Shown piece by piece: positions 60,770 through 64,000 of a stretch of DNA of 64,000 nt. Both the position numbers and the translations under genes were made by a program. Origin of the DNA: AP-15 sp963781215 (GTDB lineage Bacteria; Pseudomonadota; Alphaproteobacteria; ATCC43930; CGMCC-115725); NCBI GenBank assembly GCA_963781215.1, contig CAWAFE010000026.1:1-64000 (forward strand), in the 5' to 3' direction. Position 1 is the first letter of the stretch. Each line of letters opens with the position of its first letter. The notes under the pieces were generated by a model. That model had not been told where the DNA came from, ran no database searches, and was given only the letters and a program-made list of their open reading frames with translations.

Positions 60770-61046
60770 TTGCTCCGGTCAGCGGCGGTCCCGCTTCTCC
60801 CGCTGAAACCCCCTTCAGAGGGTCGGCGATCGTCATACGTTCTTTCCAGAGTCTGAGCCGGGTTGACAGGCGCACCGCGAGAACGGCGTGAGACCGGAGC
60901 GCAGCCCCAACGTTCGGAGCTCCCTTCCGCTGCTCGACTTAGATGCGCCGTCGACCGTCCTTGCAGGCTGACGGCGAGGCCGTAGCAATGCGCTGTCGGA
61001 CATAGATGGGTCCATCCCTGGCTCCCAACATCGAAAGGCGCAAAAC
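60770..61046. other. intergenic segment
   Basis: About 277 bases with no gene, tRNA or clear hairpin found. Confidence 0.4.
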
Positions 61047-61838
61047 GTGAATGACTGGCTGCACAACCTGCCGCTACTATGGATGACGCTGGTCGTTTTC
61101 GGCGGTATTTACCTGGTCACGGCAGTGATCTATGCGGCCGTGATTGGCCTTGCGGCAGGGGAGCGGGCGCGCGCATTCAAGGCCGTCTCCCCCGGTATGC
61201 TGCCACCGTTGGGTATCCTCTTTGCGCTGTTCATCGCCTTTACGGCTTCCCAGGTTTGGAACGATACCGATCGGGCCAACACAGCAGTCGTCCGCGAGGC
61301 TAGCGCGCTCAGGGCCGTTGTGATCCTGGCCGCCAATTTCCCGGGTGAGCCGGAAGCGCACATGCGCCGCCTGATCCAACGCCACATAGAAGAGGCCGCA
61401 ACTCAGGAGTGGCCGAAGATGGCGCAACACAGGGCCAAGCTGACGATCATCCCCGGACCCCTTGCCGAGGCGGTGCAGTTGGCGCTTGCCTTGACTCCCA
61501 GCAACCGAGGCCAGGAGATAGCGCAGCGTGGAATGGCCACCGCGCTTGAAAACGCACTCGACGCGCGCCGGCAACGCATCATCGTCAGCCGGTCGCAAGT
61601 CAATCTAACCAAATGGACGTGCCTGCTGGTGCAAGCGATCTGCATGCTGATAGCCATCGCGATGGTCCACAGCGACAACCGGGGCGCCGTTGCTATTGCA
61701 ATGGGCTTGTTTGCGAGCGGGGTGGCGGTCTCTGTATTGCTCATCCTCGCCCATGACCGGCCGTTTACCGGGGCAGTCTCGGTTAGTCCCGCCCCGCTGC
61801 TGCAGGTCGTGCCGGAGAGCGTAGTCCGCCCGAACTAA
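61047..61838 (+). CDS. DUF4239 (bestrophin-like) membrane protein
   Basis: GTG 61047 gives 263 residues. Two N-terminal membrane segments (TLVVFGGIYLVTAVIYAAVI and GILFALFIAFTASQVW) surround a basic loop. A soluble helical part has REASALRAVVILAANFP and a C-terminal pair of membrane segments (LLVQAICMLIAIAMVH and AIAMGLFASGVAVSVLLILA). This is the DUF4239/bestrophin-like pattern seen in alphaproteobacteria. Ion transport has been proposed for relatives, without proof. Confidence 0.8.
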   Translation: MNDWLHNLPLLWMTLVVFGGIYLVTAVIYAAVIGLAAGERARAFKAVSPGMLPPLGILFALFIAFTASQVWNDTDRANTAVVREASALRAVVILAANFPGEPEAHMRRLIQRHIEEAATQEWPKMAQHRAKLTIIPGPLAEAVQLALALTPSNRGQEIAQRGMATALENALDARRQRIIVSRSQVNLTKWTCLLVQAICMLIAIAMVHSDNRGAVAIAMGLFASGVAVSVLLILAHDRPFTGAVSVSPAPLLQVVPESVVRPN

Positions 61839-61873
61839 ACCTACGAGACATAATTTCGCGATCAATTCAGGGT

Positions 61874-62170
61874 TCACCCTCCAATCTTCGGGCTCCCACT
61901 CCAAGTTGGCGCACTCAAGGGGGCGTTTCGATATGAGGACACACGCTCCAAGACGAGTAGGCAATGCACGGGGTGGATAAAACCCATGATGACAACGCGA
62001 CCGGCTTTAAACTCGGTTTCGGGACACGACACAACCTGCTCGAACAGACGAGCAAGCAAGTTCAGGTCTTCCGCGACCAGGACGGTTAGGTCTCGTTCGA
62101 GCGCGAATTTCAGCGTCAAAGCCCCTAAAGTGCGCCGCTCATATGGCAGCAGTTCGATGTGGAGATTCAT
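61874..62170 (-). CDS. hypothetical protein, doubtful
   Basis: ATG 62170 gives 98 residues beginning MNLHIELLPYERRTLGALTL and KFALERDLTVLVAEDLNLLA. Predicted secondary structure would be mixed, without membrane segments. There is no ribosome site and no family match, and the frame could be read upstream to 62239. The protein-like start argues for a real or decayed gene, the rest less so. Confidence 0.35.
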   Translation of the reverse strand: MNLHIELLPYERRTLGALTLKFALERDLTVLVAEDLNLLARLFEQVVSCPETEFKAGRVVIMGFIHPVHCLLVLERVSSYRNAPLSAPTWSGSPKIGG

Positions 62171-62804
62171 GGCGGAGAGGTTTTCAATTCTACTCGGCCC
62201 GCCCGCTTTTCTATAGGGCACGTTATTCGTCTTTGGCATGTAGGCGCCCGATCAAAATGTCACCGGCTGTGCCAATTGGAGATGACACTCGTCTGGGACT
62301 TTTCGGGGGCTGGCCACATTGAGATCATGTACCCAACGGCGATGCGTCTTTCCGTCTTTATCGGTATTTCCGCACGATCTCTTTCCGCATGGGTTGGACC
62401 GATCCCAATCCATTCCACCTGAGACGCGCCGTGGAAGGGTGCGCGTGGACCCATTGTGCCGTCGGTAATGTTGCCATAATGGCATGCTACCGTTCCTGTA
62501 TTGGGGCCTCCGGGAAGCGGACGCGCCAGACAGATCGTGAGAAGCGGGTGCCTGTAGATTCCCAGTATTATCAGGCGGAACAGGCTTGGTTGCCGGCGGG
62601 GCGAGACACGGAGAGGCCCTGGCGCTCTCTCGAATGATCGAGGCCGCGATCCGGGCGATTGCGGGCGGCGGCGAGGGCGGAGCTCGTCCGCCGCGCGGCG
62701 CGCCCGTGGACACCCAGCCGGGTTTTCTGCCTTGGCGAGAGCGCGCCGGTGCCGAACCGGGGCTCTGGAACAGCTTTCGAAAGCGCCCGTGGATTCCGGA
62801 GATC
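62171..62804. other. 634-bp stretch without supported gene; holds a repeat copy
   Basis: Long frames on the minus strand here are the shadow of the hydantoinase continuing in another phase. A copy of the TGTA..TTCCC..GTATTA.CAGGCGGAACAGG block is found at about 62552-62583 (see 33088 and 34325). Nothing else was recognised. Confidence 0.5.
62552..62583. repeat. third copy of the TAACAGGCGGAACAGG block
   Basis: CTGTAGATTCCCAGTATTAT and CAGGCGGAACAGG match the block at 34324-34355 (CTGTATTTTCCCTGTATTAA then CAGGCGGAACAGG) with about four differences in 33 bases, and the one at 33087-33120 less well. Confidence 0.55.
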
Positions 62805-64000
62805 TCACACGGCCGGGCGGGCGCGGATGTCGTCGCCGATCTTGCGCGGCAGGAACTGGCCGTCGCTCGGGCTGGCGAGGAAATTGCCGTTTTCGACTGC
62901 GATCTTGCCGCGCAGGATCGTCATGCTCGGCCAGACCGCGACCTCGTGGCCCTCCCACGGGGTGTAGTCGGTCTCGTGCAGATCCTCCTTGCGCAATACC
63001 CGCCGCGCGCGCGGGTCGAGCAAGACGATATCGGCGTCGGAGCCGACCGCCAGCGCCCCCTTCTTTGGATAGAGCCCCATGATCTTGGCCGCGTTCGCCG
63101 AGGTGAGGCCGACGAAATCGCCAAGGCTGTAGCCGCGCTTTTCGACCATGTGCGTGTACATCAACGAGACCCGGGGCTCGACCCCGGAATTGCCACCGGT
63201 GGTGTCGTCGATGCGGCGGCCCTGCAGCTTGACCTGCAGCGGGCAGCACACCTCGTCGGTGGCGATCGCCTGGATCGCACCATGGCTGGTCGCCGCCCAC
63301 AGCGCCTCCTGGTCCCTGGCGAATTTGAGCGAGGGATAGGTGTGGAACATCTGTCCGCCCGGCCGTTTGTAGTCCTCGGCGGTGTAGAGCAGGTATTGGT
63401 GCAGGGTCTCGCCGTAGATCGGAAAGCCGCGCGCCCGCGACGCCGCGATCGCCGCCACCCCGGTCGCGGCCGATACGTGGACCATGTAGAGGGCAGCGCC
63501 CTCGACGTTCTCGGCGAGCCGGATCACCCGGTTGAACGACAAATCCTCGGACAAGGTGTTGTGCACTTCGGCCATGTTCTCGAAGCCGGTGCGGTCCTCG
63601 CGGAACAGCTTCTCGTACATGTGCATGACGATGTCGTTGTCCTCGGCATGGATCGCGGCGATGCCGCCCTCGGCGCCGAGGATCTTCAGCACCTCCCAGA
63701 TGTCGCCGAACCGCACCATCCGGCCGGCGTTGGACGGGCGGATATCGGTGGTGAAGATTTTGACCGAGGCGTGCCCCTGCTGGATCGCCTCCGGCAAGGC
63801 GCCGAGCACGCCTTGCGACAGCGTGCCGCGCAGCAGCAGATGAAAACCGTAGTCGCAATAGCAGGCACCCGCCCACTCCCGCTGGCGCGCTTCGATCGAT
63901 TGCTGCAAGGGCTGGTCCGACGGGCAGGGCGCGAAATCGAGGAGTGTCGTGGTGCCGCCATGGAGTGCGGCGCGGCTGACCTGCTCCGGTGGCGCGCTCA
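62805..64000 (-). CDS. D-hydantoinase / dihydropyrimidinase (N terminus beyond the window)
   Basis: The frame is open from the window end to TGA 62805-62807, giving about 397 residues of the usual 470-490. The metal site with the carboxylated Lys lies in GHASVKIFTTDIRPSN. Other motifs are IAAIHAEDNDIVMHMYEKLF (metal His), GAALYMVHVSAATGVAAIAA, IATDEVCCPLQVKLQGR and FVGLTSANAAKIMGLYPKKG. It opens hydantoin or dihydropyrimidine rings. A short copy of its 3' end and a HyuA fragment lie near 57,550-57,770, showing a larger hydantoin cluster once existed in this stretch. Confidence 0.9.
   Translation of the reverse strand, partial: SAPPEQVSRAALHGGTTTLLDFAPCPSDQPLQQSIEARQREWAGACYCDYGFHLLLRGTLSQGVLGALPEAIQQGHASVKIFTTDIRPSNAGRMVRFGDIWEVLKILGAEGGIAAIHAEDNDIVMHMYEKLFREDRTGFENMAEVHNTLSEDLSFNRVIRLAENVEGAALYMVHVSAATGVAAIAASRARGFPIYGETLHQYLLYTAEDYKRPGGQMFHTYPSLKFARDQEALWAATSHGAIQAIATDEVCCPLQVKLQGRRIDDTTGGNSGVEPRVSLMYTHMVEKRGYSLGDFVGLTSANAAKIMGLYPKKGALAVGSDADIVLLDPRARRVLRKEDLHETDYTPWEGHEVAVWPSMTILRGKIAVENGNFLASPSDGQFLPRKIGDDIRARPAV

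Overview
The window is GC-rich (about 65-70 percent in most genes) and carries a gene content typical of an alphaproteobacterium, most likely a Rhodospirillales-like soil or freshwater lineage. The pointers are a MucR/Ros regulator, the aapJ/aapQ amino-acid transporter, class II DAHP synthase next to a nicotinate phosphoribosyltransferase, glyA-nrdR-ribD, the order rlmB/tRNA-Tyr/tRNA-Gly/tuf, and several small families that are common in this class (DUF6111, DUF1285, DUF6489, DUF4159). No species can be named from the sequence alone.

Layout. Positions 1-10,760 are an accessory catabolic region: the end of an SDR gene, an amidase pair (AtzG-like plus AtzE-like), a Tat-exported amidohydrolase, a peptide-type solute-binding protein, an SGNH hydrolase, an EthD-like protein and a cupin. 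Between them lie remnants of an alpha/beta hydrolase, a molybdopterin oxidoreductase, a carboxypeptidase-regulatory-like protein, and IS1182- and IS1380-type transposases. Positions 10,863-11,938 are a decayed IS630 element. From 12,225 to 29,210 the window is mostly core: cca, DUF6111, NUDIX, DUF1285, then a divergent moxR/DUF58/BatA-like/VWA-like operon, psd-pssA, mucR, glyA-nrdR-ribD, a PsiF protein, rlmB and two tRNAs.

Positions 29,255-35,500 are a disturbed zone. It holds a tuf gene with a one-base insertion, a broken TacA/TacT-type module, an unrecognised 519-residue coiled-coil/membrane protein, and an intact ParE/ribbon-helix-helix module lying between two direct copies of the 3' end of the nicotinate phosphoribosyltransferase gene. 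aroG (35,514-36,900) has a readable attenuator: a 24-residue leader peptide with Phe-Trp-Tyr and a further Tyr codon, then alternative hairpins. After a metallo-hydrolase and a small tight operon come aapJ-aapQ, tRNA-Arg(CCT) and mfd. Between mfd and hemB lies a toxin-antitoxin graveyard: an intact BrnT/BrnA pair, a decayed copy of part of mfd, and remnants of a ParD/ParE pair, the ParD part starting directly at the hemB stop codon. Downstream are an SDR, a universal stress protein, a B12-binding radical SAM protein flanked by a degenerate copy of the 3' end of the SPFH gene beside it, the SPFH gene, a hydratase-family enzyme, DedA, nadE, a PEP-CTERM exported protein with a perfect CRP-type palindrome upstream, a cyclic-nucleotide-domain protein, a DUF4239 membrane protein and a D-hydantoinase cut by the window end.

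Two patterns stand out. First, accessory genes repeatedly sit next to short duplicated pieces of the neighbouring core gene (nicotinate phosphoribosyltransferase, mfd, SPFH; perhaps hydantoinase). Second, five otherwise well-conserved genes carry a single net +1 shift, mostly in G, C or T runs, which may be homopolymer-length error in the assembly rather than true gene loss.
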